In this document: positions 48,000-59,362 of the stretch, one piece after another
Position numbering within the stretch: position 1 is the stretch's first letter
Layout of the letters: each line of letters begins with the position of its first letter
NCBI GenBank assembly: GCA_002270565.1
Contig: NQMI01000081.1
Span: forward strand, 3,748 to 67,747
Direction: 5' to 3'
Origin: Stenocarpella maydis
Lineage: Eukaryota > Ascomycota > Sordariomycetes > Diaporthales > Diaporthaceae
DNA: 64,000 nucleotides
Notes under the pieces: model-generated
Database searches by the model: none
What the model was told of the DNA's origin: nothing
Seen by the model: only the letters and a program-made list of their open reading frames with translations
Made by a program: the position numbers and the translations under genes

Positions 48000-49344
48000 A
48001 TGGCCCCCACGGACACCTATGCTCCCTCCAACAACCTGGAGCATGTCATAGCGGCCCAGCAGCAGGTGGTTAAAGACATCCTGCCAGCAGGCGTCAGCCA
48101 CGGCGTCTTGATACCTTTAAAGACCACCCTGGAGCTTCGTGATGACCACCTCTGTGTCAACGTGGTCATCACTCGGGTACCTGTAAAGAGCGCCAATGCC
48201 GTAATTACGTGAGTTCACTCTTGTATCCTTTGCCTTGCTCTGCCCAGGACCCTGTCGGCTAATCTTGGCTTCATGCAGCTTGCTTCGCAGTCTCCTGCCT
48301 GAGGCCATTGCTAAAGGCATGCCTCATCTGCGTCGATGTGCGAAGCCCGTTGACCTCCCTGCCCACCTGAAGCTGCAATTCATGCACGACGATGCCGGCA
48401 GCCGGCAGATACACACTGGTAAATCGCAATGGATCTACATCGTCGTCGGGCCAGCAGGCAACCTGTCCAAACAAGAACTGCTCAACGGTCTGTGCTCGGT
48501 CGAGGGGCTTGTAGATGCCAATGGCTCAACTCGTGGCCCGTGGCTCTCTACTATTCCGGTACCCTCGTTAGCCCCAATCTCACAGATCCAGGCTGCCATG
48601 TGGTCTGAGCAATATTGGCCCTGCGTCTACCGAAAGAACAACCCACTGGGACCCCACCCTAGCATGGTGACCCGATATACAGACGAGATCAGACCAGATG
48701 CGTCCATCTGGATGGGCTTGGCATACCAAGTTGCTGATAAGGGCAAGGAGGCTGGCTACGGTGAGCCAATGGGCGCTTGCATCATTCACCGTGGCGCCGA
48801 TGGGTGCCGCATCGTGGCTCTAGCAGCAGACGCCCGGTGGCACAAGCAACCGAAGACCTGCAGCACTGGCAACCCGATGGCCCATTCTGTCATGCGAGCA
48901 ATCAGCATGGTTGCCCAGAAGCTGGTCCGGGCCGAGCGGCGGGAGGGCGGCGGGCCGGAGCCGATATTGGAGTTTGAGGCATTCCAGGACAAGCCCCTGC
49001 TTGATGAGGAGCAGAAAGTCTTTAAGGAGGATCACCCAACTCCGGACGGATACCTTTGCCACGACCTTGAGCTCTACGTAACCCATGAGCCCTGCGTGAT
49101 GTGTTCCATGGCGATTCTTCACTCGCGCATGGGCAAGGTCGTGTTCAGCGAGCGAATGACCCTGACGGGTGGCATGACATCAGAGGTCCGCGGGCACAAT
49201 CAACCACATCTGGCAGAGTTTGGTGGTGGTCATGGCCTTGGGCTCTTCTGGCGCAGGGAGCTGAATTGGAGTCTGGTCGCATGGGAGTGGGAGGGCAAAA
49301 AGTGTGTCCCACATCGCGACGTCCACCCGAAAGTCCATGCTTGA
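48000..49344 (+). CDS. TAD3: tRNA-specific adenosine-34 deaminase, non-catalytic subunit Tad3
   Basis: Partner of Tad2 in the heterodimer that converts A34 to inosine in tRNA anticodons. Two exons, 48000-48208 and 48279-49344, give 424 aa. The 70-bp intron has donor GTGAGT and acceptor ATGCAG, joining AC|C. The start has context caccATGG. Zinc ligands of the deaminase fold are visible: His272 in NPMAHSVM and Cys342/Cys345 in EPCVMCSMAILHSRMG. The position that is the catalytic Glu in active deaminases (HxE) is Val274 here, the known Tad3 hallmark. The long N-terminal half (about 1-190) is the usual RNA-binding Tad3 extension, and the C-terminus is LFWRRELNWSLVAWEW. Divergent from PFK-2/FBPase-2 and co-directional with RNase H1 downstream. 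Confidence 0.95.
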
Positions 49345-50875
49345 CCGCCATGAAGTTGAAAACGGAACACCAGCACATCATGGGCGGAAGAATATCGTGA
49401 ACAGTCCTAGTCAACACTAACACCCGGGTCACAGGCCCTCAAGGGAACGGCTTTGCGGACGTTGGATGGCTTATGAGCGATCCTGCGCTTTCTAAAGGGG
49501 CTGTTCAGCCCAAAAAGTTCAGTCGTACTCTACCGACGAATTTATTCGACCTGGGCTACAGAAACATTATTCAACTGCCGGCAAGGGGGACAAGGCCTGT
49601 GATTGTCGCTCCACTAAAGCAAAACCTTTTGTACGAGAGCTTCCCTTGGTCTGTCAAGCTCTGGGAACAAGTTACGGATGGATACTGACAGCGTTGCAAA
49701 GAAGCCTCAGGCGAAATGACTGACCATATTAGTGTCACTAGACTTCAAGGCTGTTCAAGGGCATGCCCCGTTCCACATCGGATATGGGAGCCCCGCAGGG
49801 AGTCAGGAACACGTTCTAGGGCGAGGCGGACATGAGAATACCTAGCCAGCTTCCATATGGTGGACAGCCCCCCCCCCGGGGGGGGGAGACCCAAAGGCAG
49901 CATTAGGTGCAGGCCAGTTTTACAGTCTAGTAGACTCCTCCACGAGTTGCTGCGTGGCAAGTCCTGAGAGCAGTCGCCGCCATGTATTTTTTGCCCAGGA
50001 TTAACCTGAAAAATCCCAATCATCTCTGGCCACTCCATGTGCACGTGAAGTCGCAGTCCTCACATCTGTCCCGTACCTAGGTATACTCAAGTAGAGGTAG
50101 CCGGGTGGATAGGTTAAATGACCAGAGGGAAACCCACCGGAGGGATGGAGGATTATTGCAGCAGCCCAATGATAAATGGCTGCTTTATGATTCCGAGATG
50201 TTCTTCATGCACTTAAATAATGCCTAGACGGGGACAAAAACCCGGTCTCCTCGGCATTTCTATCCTCATTGCTTCCTGTTGGAATTTATTTCGTTTTCCA
50301 CACGCCACTATTCTAAGCCTGATGAGTGGCATCCATATTAGGCGACTTCTCTGATCCTGTGACCTGCTCTCTTCTTTCTTCGTCGAGATTATGATGTTGT
50401 TTGAAACACAATCACAACCTGTCTGAGTGTATTAGGTGGTTGGTCCTTGAGAATAGATACCAAGTATCCCAGCAGGAGCTGGCGCTTCCTGTTTGGTTGA
50501 TAAATAATTTGCGGGGGCCCCTCCCCTCCCCCCTCCCACATTGCTGGACATCTTACCCAACAACCAGCACAGACGCCGATGCTGAAGGGGCAACAACTCA
50601 TCTGGAGTATATGCGAATACTGCTCGCGACAGACGCGACCTCTGGCGCGTGTATCCGCGCCGTTTGTCCCCAAATTCAACAAAGGCATAGCACAGATATC
50701 CCCCCTTCTTTGCGCCTCATCTGACCCTTTGTCGCCCTGGGCCGCCCGCAACAGCAGCAGCAGCTGTTCGCCAACGAACACGTTCTGGATTGAAACGTAC
50801 GAGACACCCGAACTGACCCGGACGCAACTGATTTCAAACAGCCGAGCGAACACTCTTGCGTCACGCGCTACTACC
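49345..50875. other. Intergenic, partly possible alternative 5' coding of RNase H1
   Basis: No separate gene. It contains a C10G9 palindrome (49868-49886) and a TACCTAGGTA palindrome (50074-50083). From 50579 the RNase H1 frame is open from a genuine ATG down to the main start at 50876 (see findings). Confidence 0.5.
49868..49886. repeat. C10-G9 mononucleotide palindrome
   Basis: Ten C followed directly by nine G, a perfect inverted repeat with no loop. It could be a sequencing or assembly artefact. Confidence 0.8.
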
Positions 50876-52147
50876 ATGCCGGCAGCGAGGACGAAAATGG
50901 GCGACGCGCCCAACGCCTCGGCAATGGCCAACGATGCCAACAAGACAGCCCCCGTCAAGCGAAAGCGCAGGCCCGGCGAGCAGAGATACTACGCGGTACG
51001 CGCTGGCAAAATTCCAGGCGTGTACATGTCCTGGGCTGAGTGTCAGGCCATGACCAACGGCTTTGCTGGTGCCAACTGTGAGCTACTAAACAGCCCTTCG
51101 AGCCTCCCCTCCCCGCAAAAGTTTCCCAAGCAACCCCCCTCCCCCTACAAACCATTCCAGCAGCAACCCGCCTGCCGTCGCTTATATCGCCGCTGACAAG
51201 GCAGTTCTGAGCAGACAAGTCTTTCGCTACCCGTGAGGAAGCCCAGCTCTACGCGGCTGGCAAGAACCCCAACCCAGGCACCGCGCCCACACGTTTCTAC
51301 GCAGTCGCAATCGGCAACAAGCCAGGAGTATACACGGAGTGGAGTGACGCGCAGGCTGCCTACGTGGGCGTGAAGGCACCCAAGTACAAGAAGTTTGAAA
51401 CGCGAGAGGCGGCCGAAGAGTGGATTCAGAGCATTCAGCTGAGCGCAGGCCCAGCGCCCGAGGAGAGGTTCGACTTCGAGGACGAGGATGAGGACGAAGA
51501 TGACGAGGCGGGGGTGAGCCCCACAGCGAAAAGGACCAAGCTGTCGAGCGACGAAATCGCCCTGGCTATCACGGGCGAGGCCGTGGAGGATTTGCTCGAG
51601 ATCTACACGGACGGCAGCACCCTCTCCAACGGGCAGACTGGTGCTGTGGCAGGCGTGGGTGTGTTCTTTGGCGACGGTGACCCAAGGTACGTACTAGTCT
51701 TCTTCTTTTCTTTCTTCTGAAAACACCTGCCTCCTTCTCCACCACGTGGAACACTTTCTGACGTCGTGCAGGAACATCTCCGAGCGGCTGACAGGATCGC
51801 CCCAAACGAACCAGCGTGCGGAGCTGACTGCTATCCTGCGAGCCCTTGAGACGGTGCCGGTGGATCAAGGAGTAATGATCTGGTCCGACTCCATGTACGC
51901 CATCAACTGCGTGACCGAGTGGTTCGTGAAGTGGGAGAAGAACGGCTGGAAGACGCACAAGGGTCAGGTGCAGAACCGCGACCTCGTCGAAGCGGTCCTC
52001 ATCAAGATACGGGAGCGCGAGAGCCACGGCACGACGACGCTAATCAAGTGGATCAAGGGCCACGAGTCGAGCGCGGGGAATATCTCAGCCGACAAGCTCG
52101 CCGTCGGCGGCGCGAACATGGCCAAGCCCGGCAGGGGACGCCGTTGA
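50876..52147 (+). CDS. Ribonuclease H1 with two N-terminal hybrid-binding domains
   Basis: Cleaves the RNA strand of RNA-DNA hybrids in nucleus and possibly mitochondrion. Three exons, 50876-51077, 51215-51686 and 51772-52147, give 349 aa, with phases T|AC and AG|G. Two viroplasmin/HBD repeats (PF01693 type) are seen: YYAVRAGKIPGVYMSWAECQ (about 38-80) and FYAVAIGNKPGVYTEWSDAQ (about 95-145), an arrangement also found in yeast Rnh1. An acidic linker (EDEDEDEDDE) follows. The catalytic domain has Asp200 (YTDGS), Glu242 (QRAELTA), Asp264 (WSDSMYA) and Asp332 (SADKLA), so the DEDD set is complete. The chosen ATG has A at -3. An in-frame ATG at 50579 would add 99 residues. Confidence 0.93.
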
Positions 52148-53158
52148 GGGGCCGCCTCTCTGACGAGGGGTATTATTCCGACATTCACCACAGCCAAAAG
52201 GCTATTGCTCGAACCTTGAGACGGGAAACATGCGCGAGGATATCCTACGATACACGGAGCCCGCAGTTTGTTCATCCTGGGGACTCGCATACCTCAGGGA
52301 TGAGACCTCACGTTGCCCTCACGATGTAGGTGCTGAGTATTATATCGTAGAGCTGGTCCAGTGTGGACTCTTTGGAGGCACAGGCACGGCCTGCACTGGC
52401 TTTATGGCTCGCAGAGAAAGGATAACCTCCATGCCTGGAAAGTCCGGGCGATCTGCGATAGCCAGGTCTGCACGACATTTCTTTTTTGGGGGCGAGGCGT
52501 TGTAGGTTGCGTTTGCCGATACTCTGGCCTCGAGCTGCATATTAGACACGGTTCAACTGTACACATTTGCCTGCGCTCAGACACATAAGAACGAATTTTT
52601 GAACACGAGCACGTGGAATGAAATCCTAATGTGAGCTCTTATCAAATCGCCGTGTCAGGGTGCCAGCAAGTTTGGATGATGTCTTGTTCGCGATGCGTTT
52701 TGCATATCCAAGACATCAACCGTGAGGCGAAATAGCGACCGGTTGGTCCAAGTGTCGGCCACCCCGGCGGCCCCTCTGGCCCGGTTCTCGGTAGGCGGAA
52801 CAAGAGGCAGTTGCGTTTTTGTGCCTTGCCGTGTCGGGCGTCATGGCTTCTACACTATTTGCGCTAGTCGGAAACAACCAGCGACTTATCTCTTCTGACC
52901 ACCGCACAAAGGTAAAAGGCCAAGAAACCCCGGAGCATACGAAGGTGCAAAGCAGTGGAAACGCACGGCATTTCTTGGTGACGCCCTGGCCCCACCTACA
53001 ACCCAATGAGGTCCCGATCAATCAAGCCTACCAGTACTCGCCGGACTCGTTGACCGACAAGGACTGAACAGCTCCCACGTCACCCAGACGAAACAGTTCA
53101 TCCGCTGCCGCGAGAGGCCACCGTTCCCGCGGGTTATCAAGCGAGCGCATAATTCGAG
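52148..53158. other. Intergenic, no gene recognised
   Basis: About 1 kb between RNase H1 and the antiporter, same strand. Short overlapping frames only. Confidence 0.5.
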
Positions 53159-55712
53159 ATGCCGAAGTTGGAAGTAAATAACTTCAACATTGTGCTGTCT
53201 GTCCTCGGGGGCTGGCTCTCTCTGTTCGGGCTCGTCTCGTATCTATGCAAGGAGCACTTCTACCTGTCTGAAGCATGTGAGTTGTTGCACACCCGAGTCC
53301 CGTCTTGCTATACATGCACTCGCTGCTGCAAGGCACTGCGTTCCTGCGTTCGTTCCTGCGCGTGGAGGTACCGAGAGAACGACAAGCCCTTGGCTGACCC
53401 AACCGCAAACCAGTGATATCGCTCTTGGCCGGCGCCGCACTCTCGCCCCATGCGAGCAACCTAATCAGGCCGCTGGAATACGCGTGAGTAGGCGCTGAAC
53501 CAACCCCACCCTTCCCCTGGGCACCAAGGATCGAGTTGATCGGATTTTTTGTGTGTCCCCAGCGGATCCCAGGAGAACCTAGACTCGGCCATCCTCTATT
53601 TCTCGCGCCTCGTGCTTGGCATCCAGCTGGTCCTCGCCGGCGTGCAGCTCCCGAGCCGGTACCTCAAGACGCAATGGAAGCCCCTCGCCATCCTGCTGGG
53701 CCCGGTCATGACGGCCATGTGGCTCTCGACCAGCCTCCTCGTCTGGGCCCTCGTCCCGGACCTGCCCTTCCTGCACGCGCTCGTGATCGCGTCGTGTATA
53801 ACCCCCACCGACCCGATCCTGTCCAACGTGGTCCTGAAGGGCAAATTTGCCGATCTCAACGTCCCCAAGGACCTCCAGCAGATCATTATCGCCGAGTCTG
53901 GGGCAAATGACGGCCTGGGGTACCCATTCCTGTTCCTGGCCCTATTTATTATCAAGTACACCGGGGCTGGGGCTGATTCGGCACCCGGGGGTGTCCGCGC
54001 GGCGATGGGCATGTGGTTTGGTGAGAACTTGGGCTATACGATCCTCCTGTCGGTGGTCTACGGCGCTGTTGTAGGCTGGATCGCGAAGGAGCTCCTGCAC
54101 TGTAAGTTGTGACCACCTGGGTCCCCCACACGTCTGTGGCTGTTCATCAATACTGACTGAGTATCAGGGGCCGAGGACCGCAAGTTTGTAGACCGCGAGA
54201 GCTTCCTCGCCTACGTCTTCTCGCTTGCCCTTTTTATCACCGGCACATGTGGTATAATCGGGACTGACGAGTACGTACCCATCACATCCAGCACCCCGCC
54301 CCCAGTTCCTTGAATACGAAGGCTCACCATGGTCAACAGCGTCCTTGCGTGCTTCATCGCAGGGAACGCTTTCACCGTAAGCAGCTTCTGGAGTTATTTT
54401 TAGCCCGCTTTGGAATAAGAAATTCCCTGCCGGAGTCTCTGTCTCAAATGCTATGGCCACCCAGTGGCCCGATCCACTCTGTGTTTGAATGAAATTCCTT
54501 CCATGGTTCTTTGAAAGCTGACTCTCAATGCTGCAGTGGGACGATTGGTTCCGCCTGGAGACGCTTGATGACTCCCTCCAACCCACCGTCGACATGTTGC
54601 TAAATATTGGCATCTTTATGTGGTTTGGTGCCGTTGTCCCCTGGACCAAGTTCCTGGACAACGAAGTGATCCCACTGTACCGACTCGTGCCTTTGGGTAT
54701 TCTCATCTTGCTCTTCCGGAGGCTACCCTGGGTATACGCTCTTCACAAGAAGATCCCCCAGATCGAAGAGACTCGCCAGGCCATATTTGTCGGGTTCTTT
54801 GGTCCTATCGGAGTGTCTGGTATCTTTTACCTCTACATAACTCTGGAGTTTTTGGAAACGCTGAGAGATGGTGACGGGGAACTTAGGCATGACGGTGAGT
54901 CGCGACCCCCCCCCCCCCCTTCCTTTCCCACACAATAGGCGGATAGATATCGCGTTCCTAGGTTGAGCTGTACCATTACAGCCGTCATACCTCATTACGA
55001 GAGCCCTTCAAGGGGGCTCAGAATGCATCAGCTGTAGCACGAAGCTGCTGCCCTGTGATCCATTCCGAGAACGGCAGTAATTGATTTTGGATCCTGCAGT
55101 AAACAATCTGCCGGAGGCCGTGCTTGTAGTCGTCTGGTTCTTATGCATATGCAGTGTGGCAAGTCCAGACCCTCTTTTATACCGTTTGCCACACAACTCA
55201 GTCCTAACAGCAAGCACAAACAGGTCGTCCACGGCCTAAGCATACCGATGGGTAAGCTCGGGTACTGGACTATCTCCCGGACCACCACAGAAGCAACAGA
55301 CGCGTCTGTCGCTGTGAGCCTCAGGGGTCGCTTGGATAGAATCAGCCTATGCTTGCCGAGCTTCTCTGCGTCACGCCGCAACTCCCTGAGCTGTGAACGG
55401 AGCGGCTCGGCCGCACCGGACAGCCGACTGGCATCTCGTGTCGGCCCCGCCAGGGCTGTTTGGCGCATCGGTGGGACGATCATCCCCGCCGGGACACAAC
55501 CGGAGCAGCAGGATCAGCAATCCCAAACTCCCCCGCAGCGGTCCGGGCTACGGGTCGCTTCGTGTGACCAGCCCGGGGGTGGGGGAGGGACTTCAAGGTC
55601 GCATGCGCCTGCAGACGAGGTTGACAGTGCCCCTGCGGCTCCGTCGCCTGCCCTTCGGTCCGCTCAAGGCCCAGCGAGCCGCACGATACGGTTTCCTGAT
55701 GAGGACCCCTGA
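53159..55712 (+). CDS. Na+(K+)/H+ antiporter, Nha1/Sod2-like, plasma membrane
   Basis: Exports Na+ or K+ in exchange for protons. Eight exons, 53159-53276, 53414-53483, 53563-54101, 54168-54270, 54340-54376, 54537-54894, 55100-55158 and 55224-55712, give 590 aa. Phases agree at every join. About a dozen hydrophobic segments are present; the ion-site motif reads ESGANDGLGYPFLFLALF and the neighbouring helix ITPTDPILSNVV. Later helices include GTDDVLACFIAGNAFTWDD and VVVWFLCICSVVVHGLSIP. The C-terminal about 150 residues are hydrophilic, Ser/Gln/Gly-rich and end RTIRFPDEDP. Intron 5 is the introner-like element; intron 6 contains a run of 14 C; intron 7 has a GC donor (gcaagt). The start fits the family (MPKLEVNNFNIVLSVLGG). 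The tail is short for Nha1, closer to Sod2. Confidence 0.92.
54377..54536 (+). mobile_element. Candidate introner-like element B (intron 5 of the antiporter gene)
   Basis: 160-bp intron, GTAAGC...CTGCAG, homologous to 40336-40497 over two collinear blocks (54411-54434 and 54476-54531). It is more than twice the length of typical introns here (51-90 bp) and of the flanking antiporter intron 4 (69 bp). No clear target duplication is visible at the splice sites. Confidence 0.75.
55159..55223 (+). other. GC-AG intron 7 of the antiporter
   Basis: The only phase-consistent donor is GTG|gcaagt, a GC donor with otherwise perfect consensus. The acceptor is acaaacag. The join gives CICSV|VVHGLS, restoring a hydrophobic helix. 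Confidence 0.75.
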
Positions 55713-57419
55713 TGAGGATTATTGAAGGACATGAGGTGTTGCTCTACCCAACAAGGGGTTGCAATTGTCATCCTAATGAGGGGTTATCGAGCCACCAGGT
55801 CAGGGGATTGCAGATTATGCTTGCCACTGGCTGGTACCTGACAGCCGGCAGGCGAATGGGCGTTGAAGGCGAGGGAACCTCCTTGCCTGCTCTACGACAT
55901 TGGAAGTTATCCGCAGCCCCAATCAGAGTGAGAAACCCACTGGGCGCATATTTGTCGTATTGGAGATCAGGACGCCAATAATCGACGATCACTGCTGCAA
56001 CGCCGTTCGGCTCCCTGGGAAGCAGTGGCAGCCAATGCAGTATCACATCATGTACGACCAGGAGCCACAAGAATGGCCCAGGCTGCAGATGCAGTCGAGC
56101 TCCATCCCAGCTCCGGCAAACCAAGCTCCTGATGATTTTCGTCGTCGTTGAAGCAGTTTAGCAGACTAGGTAGTTGGGAGACGGCCCCATGGGGGCCCGG
56201 ACCCACGGTCGGAACCGGCTAGTTAGCGAACCAGACCGGAGTCAATATGTTTAGCCGTTCACGTCAACACCTACATAGCATGCAGGTCAAAACACCTGCC
56301 AGTCCCCCCTGCCGGGGTGGGTGCCCTTGAGTGTGGACGCGTTGGAAGTGTGCTCGAGTCGTTAGTGCTTGCGTGGTGGCGACCACTCAACTGCGAGCGC
56401 GAGAAAAATGCGAAAGGTAGCTAGCTAGCTGCCTGGGTAGATTCTGAGTAGTGCAGTAAGTCACCGGACACGACCTGGTCGTCGTGGGCGGGGCAACACA
56501 TACCATGTGCGCAATACTCTCGCACACTCTCACACACCTACCTAGTAGGCAGCTGGGCAGTGTCATGGCGCCAACCGACAGTTTGCAAAAAACAATGCCC
56601 AGGGCAAGCGACGGACCGCGATCAGGATTCGCCTTGGTGAGAGGGAGCGGGAGTTTAGTCGTAGAATTCAACCCCTGATGGTTTAGTTTAGTGACCGACA
56701 GACCGGAACGCACGGCCACTCCTGCGAAAAGGAAAAAGGTCACACCACTCCAATGCAGGCAGAGAGAGAGCGAGCGAGAGAAGCTTTGTGCGAGAGTTCC
56801 GCCGGCGAGAGTAATCAATCGTAAAGTCGTTGGGGAATTTGACCGATTTGACAGGGGGCTTCGAGCAGGACAGCTGCAAGTTGGGTGAGGAGGGGGGGAA
56901 TACGACTGCCTCCTCATCCTGCTCTCTCGTCATCATCCCTACGTTTATACCTCGCCCGAGAGCATACACTGCCACGGCCACAGCTGCAGTAGATACTGCA
57001 GCAGCAGCGATGTCGGTCGGCCGGCTGGCCTGATAATGCAGGCAAGGCTGCCGTGCGACGCGCTACGAGCATCAATGGCCCATGTCCGGAAGCGACGGTG
57101 ACATCGAATCTCGCCGGCCATGCAAATGTTATATGCAGTGCCCTGGCTCATGTGTGGCCACACCAGCCGTTGCAAGGCATTGCGAACAGTCGCACTGCAT
57201 ATGTTGGATGCATGGCCACCGCAAGGCTTGCGTGATGTTGCTCTGGACAAGACCGTGAGGGCTGTGAGAAGCAGCCAGGGCTGACCAACCTGGGCACGCA
57301 GGGCACATGTACATCAAGCTACCAGGGCAGCTAGGGCAAAGGGTGCAGGGAGGTTTCGTGGGCGTGCGTTGCAATATAACACAGTACTTGCATAGATGTA
57401 ATCTTTAACAGTAGGACTT

Positions 57420-57420
57420 T

Positions 57421-57458
<38 letters not shown>
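57420..57458. repeat. (TG)n(AG)n microsatellite
   Basis: About 11 TG units followed by about 8 AG units in intergenic DNA. Confidence 0.95.
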
Positions 57459-57459
<1 letters not shown>

Positions 57460-58363
57460 GGCAACAACGGTTTTTTTTTGGTCCCACTACCCCACCCCCA
57501 ACCCGTCTCTCTCTTTCAAAGCGTGGGTCATGCAGGCAGGCAAGGACAAGTTAGAACAAGACCACCCGGCAGCAGGACAGGGCAGAGAAAGCAAATTACA
57601 GTCTCAGAGCCGACGGTTGCAAAAACAAAAAAAAAAAAAGGGAGACAACAGGACACGATGTGGACGGGAAGATGCCATTCTGGGCGTCCCACGGGGAATG
57701 CAGGCATAGAGGATCGAAGATATCCATCGACAGAGGGTCTCAGAGCTCAGAGCCCCCGGGCCGTGTCCTATCGGAGTATCGAGGTACCTGGCCGATTTCG
57801 ATTTCGATTTCGATTCCTCACCAGACCAGGTGAACCAACCAGACCAGAGAGGCGGGAAGCAAAGTTCATCAGGAGGATTGGTGGTGTCGGGGGCCTGCCC
57901 AGTAACCTGGAGACTACGATGTAACAACAATAATAACAGTACCTGGTAAACTACCTCCAAATAGGTATGGTAGGCACACATGGTGTATGTACACATTGGT
58001 ATATACACATGGTATGTAAGCATAGTATGTGCTCTTTTCCTCCTCTTGTCGAGGCGCTAAACAGCGCTGCCAACTCCACTCCTGACTTGTCAATCTGGGT
58101 TTCCAAGACCTGTTGTGTGCATCTTGTCTTGCATGCTCGTCCACATCCCCAATCCCATCCCGCCGGTCCATCTTAACCCCTCGCTGCGGGCAATTTCGGG
58201 ACATTATCTGTCCTTCACCCTCGAGAAGCAGAGGATGAGGAGAGTTGGTTGCGGATAGACACGATGGATACCTAGACACCTCGATAACAGAGACTCCCTT
58301 GTCTCTGCCGTCCCGTGTGCCATGTACCTAGGTATCTTAGATATCTATCTGCCTATCCAACGG

Positions 58364-58480
58364 TGGAAACAGAAGCCCAAGCTCAAAAGACTCACTTGTT
58401 CACCACATGAAGCCCTAGCGAGTGGAAATAGAAGCCCAAGCTCAAAAGACTTGGTTGTCCACCACCACATGAAGCCCTAT
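58364..58480. repeat. Tandem duplication of a 59-bp unit
   Basis: Copy 1 starts at 58364, copy 2 at 58423. Both read tggaaa(c/t)agaagcccaagc, then ctcaaaagact, then accacatgaagcccta, with a few substitutions and a small insertion in copy 2. Confidence 0.9.
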
Positions 58481-59362
58481 ATCAAGGCGAGCAAACACCC
58501 GGCTATCAATCTAGCAAGGTTCATTCATGTCGACTACATGCCACATAGCACGGCTCGGTACTACAAGGTGCCCGCAACCCACGCTAGACAGAAACTGGGC
58601 TGGGCTGATGGTGTAGCATTACAGCCACACGCTCCTGGTCTGCCTGCATGCACCACAACACCACGACACCACGACACCTGCCTGCTAGGGTCCACGTCCC
58701 CAAGAACCAGGAGCCCACCTGGACCAGATCCAAGGTCCCTTGTCCCCACCCTGGCCAGCTATTTACCGCTTCCCCGAGCATTCCTAACCTGCCACACGCC
58801 GCCAGACTGCCAGGCCCTCCACACAGACCTGGTGCGGAGTCTCCACTGGGCCTGCCCTAGCCTGCCCTGCGTCTTGTGCGTGTTGTTCGTGCTATACGTA
58901 CCTAGGTAGGCAGGTAGGCAGGTAGTCAGTCTGCTGTGATTGGGGCCCAGGGCTCTTGTCGCAGTGCGGGCTGGCCCTCCTCCATCCCAAGAAATCTCCT
59001 TCGCTTCCATCTGCCCTGTCATCCATCCATTCTTATTCCCAAACGACGCCACTTGACTCTTCCCACCACCTCGTTGCCACACAAACCCGTAACCCCCATC
59101 CATCCCCTTCTCACCAGTGCTTGCCCACACTGACCAGCGACGACGCCAACGGGCAGCAGCGACCACAGCCACTCTGCTCAATCGGACGCCCAATTGATTG
59201 TCGAGTCATCCAGGTCGCCCAACAGCCGGACAGCAGACGCCCAGCCCAGCCCGGCCCGGCCCAGCTCCGTCCTCGAATCCCACACCTCGCAACGCGCTGA
59301 GTCGGGATCCAGGTCGGACGCCGTCCGACTGGCGACGCCCTGCAGCGCATTTCTCGCTGGTC

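Larger units (their letters stand above)
55713..59362. other. 3.6-kb intergenic region upstream of the MGA2-like gene
   Basis: No gene recognised. It holds a TG/AG microsatellite, a 59-bp tandem duplication, and two TACCTAGGTA palindromes (58325-58334, 58899-58908). The last about 350 bases are C-rich and probably the 5' leader of the MGA2-like gene. Confidence 0.5.
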
